Source: Pyramidobacter sp. YE332 (GTDB lineage Bacteria; Synergistota; Synergistia; Synergistales; Dethiosulfovibrionaceae). Taken from it: a DNA stretch of 64,000 nt. The notes under the pieces were generated by a model. It searched no databases, had not been told where the DNA came from, and saw nothing but the letters and a program-made list of their open reading frames with translations. The stretch's first letter is position 1, and each line of letters opens with the position of its first letter. The stretch is taken from positions 1,488,001 to 1,552,000 of the forward strand of contig NZ_CP133038.1 of the NCBI RefSeq assembly GCF_033060595.1, written 5' to 3'. The position numbers and the translations under genes were made by a program. This document shows, piece by piece, positions 1-8,342 of this stretch.

Positions 1-783
1 TTCGCGCCGGTCGGCGGCCAGATTGCACAGCGACCAGTCGACTTCGTGCCCCACGCCGCACACGACGGGGACGGGACAGCGGGCGACTTCCCGCACCAGC
101 TCCTCGTCGTCGAACGGATTGAGATCCTCCTTGGCGCCGCCGCCGCGCACCAGAAGCACGACCTCTACCCCCGCCAGAGCCGAAACCCGTCTCATCGCCG
201 CGGCGGCGCTTTCGGCCGCACGGACGCCCTGCACGAGACAAGGAACGACGATCAGCTCGGCGGCGGGGAAACGGGTGCGGAACTGCCGGATCACGTCCTG
301 AACGGCAGCCCCCGTGTCGGAGGTGACGCAGGCCGCGCGCCGCGGATAACGCGGCAGGGAGCGTTTGCGCGCGGGAGCGAAAAGCCCTTCCTTTTCCAGT
401 TTGAGACGGAGCTCCTCTTTGGCTCTCGCGGCCGCGCCCAATCCGAGCGGATATATTTTACGCGCATAGATCTGCACGGCGCCGCGCGCCTCATAAAGCC
501 GCACGCTGCCCGAAACCACGACGCGATCGCCGACCGCCGGCCAGAGGAGCGTCCCCGCCGCGTCGCCGCGGAACATCACGCAGGGCATCGAAGCGTTCTG
601 CCCTTTCAGGACGAAATAAACGTGCCCGGAGACGTGACGTTTGAAATCGGTCAGTTCGCCTTCGACAACGAGATGGGCGAGCGTCTCGTCGTAGTCGAGC
701 AGATTTTTTACCCGCAGAGCGACCTCGTCTACGGTCAGAGGCGCGGCGTCTTTTTTGACGCGAACGGGACCGTAACGGATCAT
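1..783 (-). CDS. xseA: Exodeoxyribonuclease VII large subunit (3' end beyond window)
   Basis: Partial gene; about 261 N-terminal residues are visible and the C-terminus lies outside the window. The large subunit, with XseB, degrades single-stranded DNA to oligonucleotides. The start MIRYGPVRVKK leads into an OB-fold (VEGELTDFKRHVSGHVYFVLK), then the catalytic-region stretches RRAACVTSDTGAAVQDV, LLVRGGGAKEDLNPFDDEEL and VCGVGHEVDWSL, all typical of XseA. The ATG overlaps the nusB stop as ATGA (783-780), so the two genes are translationally coupled. A nusB-xseA order is a common housekeeping arrangement. Family assignment is firm. Confidence 0.95.
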   Translation of the reverse strand, partial: MIRYGPVRVKKDAAPLTVDEVALRVKNLLDYDETLAHLVVEGELTDFKRHVSGHVYFVLKGQNASMPCVMFRGDAAGTLLWPAVGDRVVVSGSVRLYEARGAVQIYARKIYPLGLGAAARAKEELRLKLEKEGLFAPARKRSLPRYPRRAACVTSDTGAAVQDVIRQFRTRFPAAELIVVPCLVQGVRAAESAAAAMRRVSALAGVEVVLLVRGGGAKEDLNPFDDEELVREVARCPVPVVCGVGHEVDWSLCNLAADRRE

Positions 784-1304
784 AACAGAGAAAGGCCCTT
801 GACGATACGAGACAGGACGCCGTTGACGAAACGAGGCGAATCGTCGCTGCCGTACTCTTTGGCCAGCAGCACGGCTTCGCTGAGCGCGACGCCGACCGGG
901 ACTTTTTTCGCGATCACGGCCTCGTACAGCGCCAGGCGGATGATCGTGCGGTCCACCAGGCTCATGCGCTCGGTCTTCCATTCGGTCGAGTACGTTCCGA
1001 TCAAGGCGTCGATCTCAGCAAGGGCGCCGCGCACGGAACAGGCGCGCTCGCAGGATCGGCGATAGGCCGCCAAGGGAACCCGCGATACCCCGATTTCCTC
1101 GTCGGCGCCGGCTTCCCCGCTTTCAGCTTCAGCGCCGTTTTCCGCCGCGGCTTCCGGCTCGACGAAAAGCTCTTCCAGAAACGCTTCGATCTCACGCTGG
1201 TCAAGCTTCTTTCCGCCCAGAGAATCCAGCGCGCACAGAATTTGGAAAAGGCGCACCCGCGCCGCATGAAGCGATTCCTGTATGTTGTCTTTATTCGTCA
1301 CCAT
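780..1304 (-). CDS. nusB: Transcription antitermination factor NusB
   Basis: 174 residues starting MVTNKDNIQESLHAARVRLFQ. NusB with NusE binds boxA RNA and promotes antitermination on rRNA operons. The C-terminal half is clearly NusB: SLVDRTIIRLALYEA, then VPVGVALSEAVLLAKEYGSDDSPRFVNGVLSRI. It is longer than the usual 130-150 residues because of an acidic Glu/Ala/Gly-rich insert (about residues 45-75). The same frame stays open upstream to 1805, but that extension reads as a low-information shadow of the upstream gene, so the ATG at 1304 is preferred. It overlaps the upstream gene by 7 nt and xseA by 4 nt. Confidence 0.93.
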   Translation of the reverse strand: MVTNKDNIQESLHAARVRLFQILCALDSLGGKKLDQREIEAFLEELFVEPEAAAENGAEAESGEAGADEEIGVSRVPLAAYRRSCERACSVRGALAEIDALIGTYSTEWKTERMSLVDRTIIRLALYEAVIAKKVPVGVALSEAVLLAKEYGSDDSPRFVNGVLSRIVKGLSLL

Positions 1305-1756
1305 TGGGGACCTCTTTTCAAAAAGGGCAAAAGATTCTGCAGCTTGGCCCAGCCTCCGCCGGAAATAAGCCACGACGAAAGCAGCCACGTGCCGCATCCT
1401 AAACCGACGTAAACGGCAAAGCCTCCCCACGAAAGGGCAAAAAAGGCAAACACGCCGCAGGCGCAGTTGATCCAGAACGCAGGCTGCCCGCAGAGAGAAT
1501 GCTCCAGGTAGGGCGACTCGGCGAGAAAGCGGCTCTGTCTGATCCACTGCAATCTGGGCAGCTCCATCCCCATGGCGCGCAGGTCCTCGGTGATGGCCTT
1601 GGCGCGGCGCATATCGTCCTCGCGGCTCCAGAACTCGCGCTTGTCGTTGATCACGACAAGACACAAACGATCGTGCGCGCGCAGTCTGACCGCGCTGCAC
1701 TGGACTCCCTGGGGAAGATGGCGGGAAACGAGAGAGAGCACCGCCTGCGTATCCAC
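1298..1756 (-). CDS. Small membrane protein of unknown function
   Basis: 152 residues from a GTG at 1756. The N-terminal half is soluble (HLPQGVQCSAVRLRAHD, VINDKREFWSRED); two hydrophobic segments follow (about residues 90-110 and 112-130), then a basic tail. No family is recognised. The GTG has a poor ribosome-binding site. A strong one (AAAGGAGG) precedes an ATG at 1805 in another frame, and in the gene's own frame sensible sequence (TYQDFGRTPYGFIKVDTQ) continues upstream without a start codon. The real N-terminus may therefore begin at 1805 with a one-base frame interruption. It sits between asp23 and nusB and overlaps the nusB start. Confidence 0.6.
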   Translation of the reverse strand: MDTQAVLSLVSRHLPQGVQCSAVRLRAHDRLCLVVINDKREFWSREDDMRRAKAITEDLRAMGMELPRLQWIRQSRFLAESPYLEHSLCGQPAFWINCACGVFAFFALSWGGFAVYVGLGCGTWLLSSWLISGGGWAKLQNLLPFLKRGPQW

Positions 1757-1856
1757 TTTGATAAATCCATAGGGCGTACGCCCAAAATCCTGATACGTCG
1801 CGCATGCCTCCTTTCTCTACGACAGCAGCCGGCCCGAAGACGAGCCGGCTGTTATG

Positions 1857-2360
1857 TTACTCTCCGGCAGTGGTCACCGCTGCCTTTGCTCCAGTTTCTC
1901 CCGTTCCTTGCTCTTCTTTTGGGGCCTGTTCGCCGAAATAAACTCCCTGGACAAAAATGTTCACGGCCTTGACTTCGTAGCCGGTCGAACTCTCCAGCTC
2001 CTTTTTCAGGAATTCCTGCAAATCCCAAGCCACGTCCGGAATACGAAGCCCGTAGCGAACGAGGACGTAGGCGTCGACGGAGATCTGCGACTGCGTCCCT
2101 TCTTCGAGCGAAACGCGCACGCCCTCGGGATTTTTTCGTCCCAGTCCCAGCACCGACATGCCGGCGTTCGCCGGCACCACCGAGGAAACCCGCGCCAGCG
2201 CCCGACGGGCGATTTCCTGAACGACGTCTTCGGAGATGTGGAGCAGGCCGTCGGTCGACTTCGGGTCCTCCTCGCGGGCTTCCTCTACGGCGCGTTCCAG
2301 GTCGAAATCGGATTTGTAGAGCGGCTCGGACGTCTGGTCCAGCTCGTCAATCGGCGTCAT
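1857..2360 (-). CDS. Asp23/Gls24 family envelope stress protein
   Basis: 167 residues. The core LLHISEDVVQEIARRALARV, VRVSLEEGTQSQISVDAYVLVRYGLRIPDVAWDLQ and the closing VNIFVQGV segment match the Asp23/Gls24 (DUF322) family. Members are abundant cytoplasmic proteins, membrane-associated in Firmicutes and linked to alkaline or envelope stress; the exact biochemical role is unknown. The Glu-rich N-terminus and the Gly/Thr/Ala tail are low complexity. Its ATG overlaps the upstream zinc-ribbon gene by 14 nt, and an Asp23-nusB order is common. Confidence 0.88.
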   Translation of the reverse strand: MTPIDELDQTSEPLYKSDFDLERAVEEAREEDPKSTDGLLHISEDVVQEIARRALARVSSVVPANAGMSVLGLGRKNPEGVRVSLEEGTQSQISVDAYVLVRYGLRIPDVAWDLQEFLKKELESSTGYEVKAVNIFVQGVYFGEQAPKEEQGTGETGAKAAVTTAGE

Positions 2361-2772
2361 GATCCTCCGCCTCTAAATCCACGTCGACCTTTTCCCCGCA
2401 GTCGGGACACTCAACGCAGTGATCGTCGGGGGAAAGCATGGACGTTTGGCAGTAAAAATGCAGGCCGCAGGACGGACAGGCGACTTCCGTGTAATCGTCT
2501 TCGAGAGACGCTTCGTCTTCGTCGAGTTCTTCGTCGATGCCCAGACGCGATTCGACGTCGGACAGATCGGCGTCGAGCTCGCCGCAGATCGAATAGAGGT
2601 CGTCAGCCGCGCTCCGCTGCTCCTCCAGCTGTTTTTTCAGCTCGCCGTTCTCGTCCGCCAACGCCTCCAGCGCCTCGACGACGGCATTAAAGAGAGAAAG
2701 CGCGAGCTTGTCTTCCGGCTTGCCGGCGTCGAGAAGTCCCTTGACATAGGCGATCTTTTCACGTGCGCTCAT
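2347..2772 (-). CDS. CD1247-type protein with C-terminal zinc ribbon
   Basis: 141 residues. The N-terminal helical part (MSAREKIAYVKGLLDAG) is the CD1247-type domain. A long coiled-coil-like acidic region (residues 35-90) follows, then a zinc ribbon with two CxxC pairs, CPSCGLHFYC and CVECPDCGEKV. Such proteins commonly neighbour asp23 or efp in anaerobes; the role is unknown. The start has an upstream GGAGAG. The family is recognised with moderate certainty; the zinc ribbon is directly visible. Confidence 0.75.
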   Translation of the reverse strand: MSAREKIAYVKGLLDAGKPEDKLALSLFNAVVEALEALADENGELKKQLEEQRSAADDLYSICGELDADLSDVESRLGIDEELDEDEASLEDDYTEVACPSCGLHFYCQTSMLSPDDHCVECPDCGEKVDVDLEAEDHDAD

Positions 2773-2867
2773 TGCGGATCTCTCCTTTGTGAAAAACAGG
2801 TTCGAAACAGTCTTTCCGTACAGGCTGAAAGACGCAGTTTCCAGTTCTTCTTAAATAAAATATAAAA

Positions 2868-2883
2868 TGTTCCACGTGGAACA
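2868..2883. promoter_or_regulatory. parS-type centromere site (perfect palindrome)
   Basis: TGTTCCACGTGGAACA, a perfect 16-bp palindrome in the spacer between the zinc-ribbon gene and efp. It is identical to the ParB-binding parS variant known from pseudomonads and differs from the Bacillus consensus (TGTTTCACGTGAAACA) only in the central arms. The same 16-mer recurs at 60244. Confidence 0.8.
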
Positions 2884-2889
2884 CTTCAA

Positions 2890-3465
2890 TTATTTTTTCA
2901 CTCGTTCGACGTATTCGCCGGTGCGGGTGTCGACGACGACGCTCTCGCCGTTCATGACGAACATCGGCACCGTGATGACCAAGCCCGTCTCCATCGTGGC
3001 CGGCTTGCCGCCGCCGGCGGCCGTGTCGCCCTTGAAGTTCGGCTGCGTGTCGACGATCTTCAGCACCACGCTGTTGGGCAGCGTGATCCCCATGACCTTG
3101 CCCTCGTACATGTCGAGACTGACTTCGAGATTGTCCGTCAGATAATTGAGCGCCGGACCGAGAGCTTCCTTGGTCAGATAGACTTCCTCGTAGCTTTCCA
3201 TGTCCATGAAGACGTAGTGGTCGCCGTCTTTGTAGCTGTACTGAGCGGGTTTCTCGTCAAAGACGATGCGTTCGAATTTATCGTTGCCGGACACGAAGCT
3301 GTTTTCGGAAATGCTGCCCGTGTCGAGATTGCGCAGTTTGCATTTGAGCACGGCGCCGCCGCGCCCCTTCATGTGATGCTGACAGTCCACCACTTCCCAC
3401 AGACCGCCCTGCCATTTCAGTTTCATGCCAGGGTAAAATTTACTCGTATCGACGATATCAGCCAT
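2890..3465 (-). CDS. efp: Translation elongation factor P
   Basis: 191 residues with the three EF-P domains: KOW-like N-terminus (TSKFYPGMKLKWQGGLWEVVD), middle OB domain (NSFVSGNDKFERI, GDHYVFMDMESYEEVYL) and C-terminal OB domain (LPNSVVLKIVDTQPNFKGDT, TGLVITVPMFVMNGESV). It relieves ribosome stalling at polyproline. The tip loop reads HHMKGRGGA: compared with the usual KPGKG loop it is one residue shorter and presents Arg (R35) where Lys34 normally sits. The start is preceded by GGGAGGG and a TTGCAA-N17-TAGAAT promoter. Confidence 0.95.
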   Translation of the reverse strand: MADIVDTSKFYPGMKLKWQGGLWEVVDCQHHMKGRGGAVLKCKLRNLDTGSISENSFVSGNDKFERIVFDEKPAQYSYKDGDHYVFMDMESYEEVYLTKEALGPALNYLTDNLEVSLDMYEGKVMGITLPNSVVLKIVDTQPNFKGDTAAGGGKPATMETGLVITVPMFVMNGESVVVDTRTGEYVERVKK

Positions 3466-3527
3466 TTGTTACGTACCCTCCCGAGAATCTGTTTCTCTGC
3501 CGCGAATGCAGACAGCCATGACGTTTA

Positions 3528-3556
3528 ATTCTAATGTGTTTTCACTCCATTTGCAA
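3528..3556 (-). promoter_or_regulatory. Probable sigma-70 promoter of efp
   Basis: On the minus strand TTGCAA (3551-3556), 17-nt spacer, TAGAAT (3528-3533), about 60 nt upstream of the efp start. Hexamers and spacing fit; no experimental support. Confidence 0.55.
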
Positions 3557-3945
3557 GAGCGTGTGTCGTCGTTCAACGATAATGCCGCGCGTAAGCTCCG
3601 ACGGCGGACGATTCCGCCGGGACGCACCGGGGGCCGTTCATAAAAGGGAAGCGGGCCCGTGGAAGCGCGCAGGCCCGCTTGGGAGCGCCCATGAAGGCGC
3701 GGCGTTATGGAAAAACAAAAAAACGATATCGCACAGGAACAAATCCCGTCGGCGTCAAAGGAACCGACTCGTGCCGGAAGCGTCGGCGGGCAAGATCGAT
3801 GCGGCGGCGCCCGCGCGGCTTCGCCCCGAAACCGGCCGGCGGAATTTTTTGCGCGCGGCGCCCCACGCCCATTATTTCAGCACGCGAGATCGATCAGACC
3901 CGGCTGCCGCCACACAACGCCGCGGCGAGAGCCGCCGGTGGTCGG
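3557..3945. other. Intergenic region with one GC-rich hairpin
   Basis: About 390 bp between efp and the secreted unknown. The only structure seen is a 9-bp perfect inverted repeat (AAGCGGGCC at 3649, GGCCCGCTT at 3672-3680). On the minus strand it is followed by CCCTTTTAT, so it may be a weak terminator for the upstream gene. No convincing ORF was found. Confidence 0.4.
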
Positions 3946-5223
3946 TCAGTGCCCGCAGCCGTCGTGGCCGCCGTTGTCCTTGTTTTCCCGTTTCGCGTCG
4001 CTGGCGGATTCCGCGGCGCGCTTGACGGCTTTTGCCCCTTTGCGCCCGGGAGCCTTGGGATCCTCACAAGCGTCAAGCATGTCCTCATAACTTTGCACCC
4101 AGCCTATACCATCGACGACTGCTTTTATTGCCTCGGTCTCCGAGGATATGGTTACCGCTCCTTGGACCACGTTTACGGCATTGACTGCCACGGTTATCTT
4201 TTTAAAATCCTTCCGTTCAGTGCTGCGATCTTTATCAGTCGCGACATCGACAAAACCCAGAATCGAATCGCCCGCCGCTAACCCACTCCCCACTACCCCA
4301 CTGGTAACGACAAAAACTGCACCATACGTGCCTGCAGTAGTACCCACCATTCCAGCCACCGCGGGTGCTAATGACGGAGCGCTGAGAAAGAAAAGAGCGA
4401 GGCCTGCGACAGCAGCGGTTCCGGCCGCAGCCACCTCGCCGGCTCTGGCGACGTAGCCAAGCGTACCAGAAATGGCCGCGTCCAGCCGGGCGTCCGCCAT
4501 TTCTGCTTTTATCCGGTCTTTTCGGGCCTGGGGATATTTGGCCTCCATTTCCCGCTGCCGTTTCTTCTCCTCCTTGCGGAGCCTGTCGATCTCGGCGGCC
4601 GGCACGTTGATATCCGGAGTGCCGTCCGCGATGCTGTTGAGTCCCGCCTCGATGCCGTCGAGACTGGACAGGTTGAAAGGCGCCGCATAGGCCGGAGTCG
4701 CGAACAGAAAGCTCAGCGCTTCGGCCAGCATCGTCCGCTCCTCTTCGTTCATGAAAGACACCGCCATCCTCTTCGCCACGCGGATGTTGAGGGCGTACCT
4801 CTTCGCCACGGAACTCAGTTCCTTTCTCAGCCGCGTCACCTCGTACGCCATGGCGTCCAGTTCTTCCTGCGAAGGCGTCTTTTTGCCCCGGTAGATGGCG
4901 TCGTGGATCCGTTTGCAGTAATACCTGGCGCCCATTTCCGCGTTGATGAACGCCTCGATGTACGCGTCGTGTTCCCTCAGGATCTGCGCGGCGTATTTCT
5001 TTGGAATGGTGGTTTTCTTCGGCGCTTTTTTCTTCGTTTTCGCGGCGTCTTTCTTCTTCGCGGATTTCTTCGCCGCCGGCGCTTTTTTCGCGGCAGGGGC
5101 GGCTCTCTTCGCCGCGGGCGCGGCGCCTGCCGCGACGGCCGCCGCGGGAAAGCCCGAGAATGCCAGCGCGCACATCAGAAGTATCGACGTCAGGGTTTTC
5201 GCTCTCTTTCCGATTCTCATCAT
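3946..5223 (-). CDS. Secreted Lys/Ala-rich protein of unknown function
   Basis: 425 residues from the ATG at 5223 (AAAGGA 9 nt upstream); longer starts are less likely. Basic N-terminus plus a hydrophobic stretch and an Ala cluster form a signal peptide (ILLMCALAFSGF, AAAVAAG). A Lys/Ala/Pro tract (about residues 35-80) follows, then a helical region with KKYAAQILREHDAYIEAFIN, a charged KEEKKRQREME segment, and a Gly/Ala/Val hydrophobic block (about 265-345) that could insert in a membrane. It ends in GGHDGCGH, a possible metal ligand set. No family is recognised. It is monocistronic. Confidence 0.65.
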   Translation of the reverse strand: MMRIGKRAKTLTSILLMCALAFSGFPAAAVAAGAAPAAKRAAPAAKKAPAAKKSAKKKDAAKTKKKAPKKTTIPKKYAAQILREHDAYIEAFINAEMGARYYCKRIHDAIYRGKKTPSQEELDAMAYEVTRLRKELSSVAKRYALNIRVAKRMAVSFMNEEERTMLAEALSFLFATPAYAAPFNLSSLDGIEAGLNSIADGTPDINVPAAEIDRLRKEEKKRQREMEAKYPQARKDRIKAEMADARLDAAISGTLGYVARAGEVAAAGTAAVAGLALFFLSAPSLAPAVAGMVGTTAGTYGAVFVVTSGVVGSGLAAGDSILGFVDVATDKDRSTERKDFKKITVAVNAVNVVQGAVTISSETEAIKAVVDGIGWVQSYEDMLDACEDPKAPGRKGAKAVKRAAESASDAKRENKDNGGHDGCGH

Positions 5224-5267
5224 GTCATCGTCCTTTCGATTTTCGCCTTTTTCGCGATCTGCTTTCA

Positions 5268-5640
5268 AAAGATCGCGGCGGCGCCTTCGAAATATATCCG
5301 CATCGAAAAGTATAACAGAAAAGCCGCCGTTTCACACATAAAAAAATACACGCCGCGTCCATTTTCACAGAATTGCAGATGCTTTAGGCTTTTGTAACCA
5401 CTTTGAATCTTTTCAAAAACAGCACAAAGACTCCCGCCTGCTGAAAAAGCCGCCTGTAAAAGGACATGGCAATCCGTCCGCAGCGCCTCGGCGCGGCCGG
5501 ATTGCCTTTTATATTCGCGCAGTCAGGCGCACGCGCTCCGGCCGCGCCGGCAGGTCTGCAGTCCCAGCGCAACGGACCGAAAAGTAAGACGCGGGAGCTT
5601 TCGAGCGGCTCTTTCAATGAACGGTCACAGCGACATTTTT
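5268..5640. other. Intergenic region with terminator-like hairpin
   Basis: About 370 bp. A perfect 9-bp stem GGCAATCCG (5468-5476) / CGGATTGCC (5498-5506) is followed on the plus strand by TTTTAT. It lies downstream of the minus-strand pilus operon, so it may act as its end in the reverse orientation, although the U-tract is on the other side. No supported gene. Confidence 0.35.
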
Positions 5641-7341
5641 TCAGAAGCTCTTTTCAAGGTCGGGGATTTCAAGAATATAGGGGATCAAAATCATCACGAC
5701 CTGGCTGCGCGTTTTTTTATCGAGTTTGGCTTTGAAAAGCTCGCCGATCAGCGGGATGCTGCTCAGAATCGGCACGGCGGCGCGCGTGCGCGAACGGCTT
5801 TCCTTGAACAGGCCGCCGATCACGAACGGCTCGCCGTCGCGCACGCGGATCTTCGTTTCGACGGTGCGGGAGTTCGTCTGCGGGATCTGTTCGCCCTGAC
5901 CGCCGCGGATCCACTGGATCACCTCGCCTGTCGCCAGGGAGACGCCGACGGTGATCATGCCGCCACGTCCGATCCGGGGCGTCACTTCCAGTTTGGGGCC
6001 GACTTCTTCGTCGTCGTAGGTCGGATTCTGCGCGTCGTCGCGCCGCGACACGTATTTCAGTTTTTCCACGAGCTTCACGGTCGCTTTTTCGCCGTCGAGC
6101 ACGGTCACCGTAGGATCCGCCAGGACGCGCGCTTTTTTCTGTTCCACCAGAGTGTGAAGGCGAAAATCCAGCATCCGCGTCGCCGTGCCGGCCAGCCGGA
6201 CGATGCCGCTGCCGATCTCGCCGGGAAGATTGGCGGAAGTGTCCAGATTCCCCAGCGGCCCCTCGGCCGTGCCGGGCTTGTGACCGCTCTGCGCGAATCC
6301 CGCCGAGAGCGCGCCGTTCTGGTAACTGCCCCACCACCAGTCGTAAACGGCGTTGAGGGCCGTTTCGAGCTGGTCGCTCGCGTCGTCGTTCACCTCGATG
6401 ATGCGCGCCTTGAGCATCACCTGCCGTCCCGGCGCGTCGAGCAGGCGGAGCGTTCGCCGCACTTTTTCCTGCTGAAAGGCCGTTCCCGTGACGATGATCA
6501 GATTCTGGCGCTCGTCGACCAGCACTCTGTTGGCCGGCGAAGCGAGCTCCGCCAGGTCTTTCAGCAGGGGCGCGGTCTTCTGCGCCTCCGCATAGGCGAC
6601 GTGATAACTCTTGGTCGTCAGGCGCCCCGTCAGCAGGCCCAGCGAATTTTTCGCGCCGACGACGACGGTCCGGCCAACGACGCTGAAGCCGAGATTCTGA
6701 GAACGGAGCACGAACTGAAACACGTCCGCGAAGGGGGCCTCCCTGAAGGCCAGCGTCATCCTCGCGTTCTGCGGCACCGAGGCGTCGACGACGATGTTCA
6801 CGTCCGCCATCGCGCCGAGGAGGCGGAAGACGTCCGCCAGATCGCAGTCTTTCAGGTTCATGGAGATCTTTTTCGACGAAATGCGCCCGGCGTCTCCGCC
6901 TTCCTGCAGAATCGGCGTTTGTTCCCGATCCCGGGCGCGCCCGCCTTTTGCGAAGCGGATCCGCATGCGGCCGCTCCCGGCCCCTCTGACGTCGCCGAGC
7001 TGCAAGGGCTCTTCGCAGAAAAGCGTGATCAGCGTGCTGCGGTTGGAGTCTTCCACTTTGATATGAGGGACCAGCGGCGTATCGAGATCGCGCTCGTAGT
7101 TCAGCGCGGGGAAGCGCACGCCTTCGAGCACCAGCGTCAGGGAATTTTCATTCCTGTAAGCCAGTTCTGGGCGTTTCAACGCCTGCCCCTCCAAGGACAA
7201 CACGATATGCGAATCCCCGGCCTGTTCCACGCGAAGCGCCCAGAGCCGGGGCTCCGCGCGCGTTCCTGCCGCAAGTTCCGCCGGCAGGAAAAGGGGAAAC
7301 AGGAACAATGCAAGCGCCGCGCAATGCTTCTTCGGATTCAT
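5641..7341 (-). CDS. pilQ: PilQ/GspD-type outer-membrane secretin
   Basis: 566 residues, last gene of the pilus operon. Signal peptide (ALALFLFPLFLPAELAAG), an AMIN-like region (about 30-130), an STN/N0 domain (SMNLKDCDLADVFRLLG, around 157-235), an N1/KH domain (LVDERQNLIIVTGTAFQQEKV), then the secretin core with VLADPTVTVLDGEKA, VGPKLEVTPRI and FVIGGLFKES. The C-terminus IPLIGELFKAK plus VVMILIPYIL is the secretin signature. It forms the outer-membrane pore for a type IV pilus or type II-like system, which implies a diderm envelope. Ten nt separate it from the pilP-like gene. Confidence 0.93.
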   Translation of the reverse strand: MNPKKHCAALALFLFPLFLPAELAAGTRAEPRLWALRVEQAGDSHIVLSLEGQALKRPELAYRNENSLTLVLEGVRFPALNYERDLDTPLVPHIKVEDSNRSTLITLFCEEPLQLGDVRGAGSGRMRIRFAKGGRARDREQTPILQEGGDAGRISSKKISMNLKDCDLADVFRLLGAMADVNIVVDASVPQNARMTLAFREAPFADVFQFVLRSQNLGFSVVGRTVVVGAKNSLGLLTGRLTTKSYHVAYAEAQKTAPLLKDLAELASPANRVLVDERQNLIIVTGTAFQQEKVRRTLRLLDAPGRQVMLKARIIEVNDDASDQLETALNAVYDWWWGSYQNGALSAGFAQSGHKPGTAEGPLGNLDTSANLPGEIGSGIVRLAGTATRMLDFRLHTLVEQKKARVLADPTVTVLDGEKATVKLVEKLKYVSRRDDAQNPTYDDEEVGPKLEVTPRIGRGGMITVGVSLATGEVIQWIRGGQGEQIPQTNSRTVETKIRVRDGEPFVIGGLFKESRSRTRAAVPILSSIPLIGELFKAKLDKKTRSQVVMILIPYILEIPDLEKSF

Positions 7342-7350
7342 ACGCCCCTC

Positions 7351-7824
7351 CTATTCCAGCGGCACGAAAAATTTTTGCCCGCGCCACTGACAGGTCATGC
7401 CCGTCTGCCCGATCGTCAGGATCCTCACGCCGTTCAGCGATTGCCCGGGGACGGCCAGGACCGTCCCCGCCGCCCCTTCGACGGCCACGGCTGCCCACTG
7501 CCGGCCGCCGGACGAAACGACGCCGCGCAGCGCCAAAAGGGGACGATTCAGGATCCCATCCGGCGAAGCATCGTCGCCGCCGTCCCATGATTCGTCCCAC
7601 GCCGCCGCCCGCTTCAGGACGTCGAGCCGCCGCTGCAGAATCCGTTCCAGTTCGGTGCTCCGCGCGACCGGCGCCGGTTCCTCGGGCGCCGCCGCCGCGA
7701 CGGCGATTTTCGCGGGACGAAAGAGCCGACGCTGCCAGAAGACGGTGAAAATCAACGAAAGGATCGCGCAGCCCCAACAGAAAACGCCGGCCGCCGTCCT
7801 GATCTTGCCGGGAATCGCGCTCAC
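7351..7824 (-). CDS. PilP-like pilus alignment protein
   Basis: 157 residues from a GTG at 7824 that overlaps the upstream stop (GTGA). One N-terminal membrane segment (VFCWGCAILSLIFTVFW), a linker rich in Ala/Pro/Glu, then a C-terminal beta domain (LALRGVVSSGGRQWAAVAVE, VPGQSLNGVRILTIGQTGMTC) resembling PilP/GspC HR regions. PilP links the inner-membrane PilMNO complex to the secretin. Similarity is by layout and order (M-N-O-P-Q) more than strong motifs. Confidence 0.7.
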   Translation of the reverse strand: MSAIPGKIRTAAGVFCWGCAILSLIFTVFWQRRLFRPAKIAVAAAAPEEPAPVARSTELERILQRRLDVLKRAAAWDESWDGGDDASPDGILNRPLLALRGVVSSGGRQWAAVAVEGAAGTVLAVPGQSLNGVRILTIGQTGMTCQWRGQKFFVPLE

Positions 7825-8342
7825 GACGCCGCCCCCTTCCGCAAAAAGGCCGACAGCGTCATGTCCACGCCGAACGACCGCTCGCCGGTACGGCGCGCCT
7901 CCACGCGGTCGATGCAAAAAAACTCGCGGCGCGCCAGCAGTTCGCTCAAAAAGGCGCGGATGCCCTGCCCCCGCGCCCGCAAAGCCGCCTCGAGACGCAC
8001 CGCCCCAAGCCGATCGGGATCCGGCGACAGGGACACGGCGCACTCGACCTGTGCCGCCAGCGCGCCCTGTTCCAGCGCCGCCTTCAAATCTTCGGGCGTG
8101 TCTGCCGGAACGATCGGCAGTTTGTCGAAACGATCCCGCTCTTCCCGCAAAGCGGCGATCCGAGCCGTCAGCGTTTCTGCGCGGGCTCCGCGGCGCTCGG
8201 CGAGCAGCCGCAGCTCCACCGTGCGCGTTTTCAGATCGTCGATGCGGGACACGATCCGACTCTGAGCCCACACCACGGCAAGCATCAGCGCGACGGCCGC
8301 CAGCCCGCGAAAAACGGGCGCCGTCACCGTGAGTTTTTTCAT
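7821..8342 (-). CDS. PilO-like inner-membrane pilus protein
   Basis: 173 residues from the ATG at 8342, overlapping the pilN-like stop as ATGA. Short cytoplasmic basic start, one transmembrane helix (GLAAVALMLAVVWAQ), a coiled coil (ELRLLAERRGARAETLTARI), then a ferredoxin-like periplasmic domain (SLSPDPDRLGAVRLEAALRARGQGIRAFL). Topology and position match PilO, which pairs with PilN. Sequence divergence keeps this below certainty. Confidence 0.7.
   Translation of the reverse strand: MKKLTVTAPVFRGLAAVALMLAVVWAQSRIVSRIDDLKTRTVELRLLAERRGARAETLTARIAALREERDRFDKLPIVPADTPEDLKAALEQGALAAQVECAVSLSPDPDRLGAVRLEAALRARGQGIRAFLSELLARREFFCIDRVEARRTGERSFGVDMTLSAFLRKGAAS

Noticed and set aside
780-1805. 341-residue ORF covering nusB and upstream
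   Set aside because: Only the last 174 codons are NusB-like; the extension is a shadow of the small membrane protein gene in another frame.
2867-3145. Plus-strand ORF beginning MFHVEHF
   Set aside because: The start is the parS palindrome read as codons, and the rest is antisense to efp.
5617-7590. 657-residue plus-strand ORF
   Set aside because: Antisense shadow of the secretin gene; His/Arg/Asp-rich composition, no domain.
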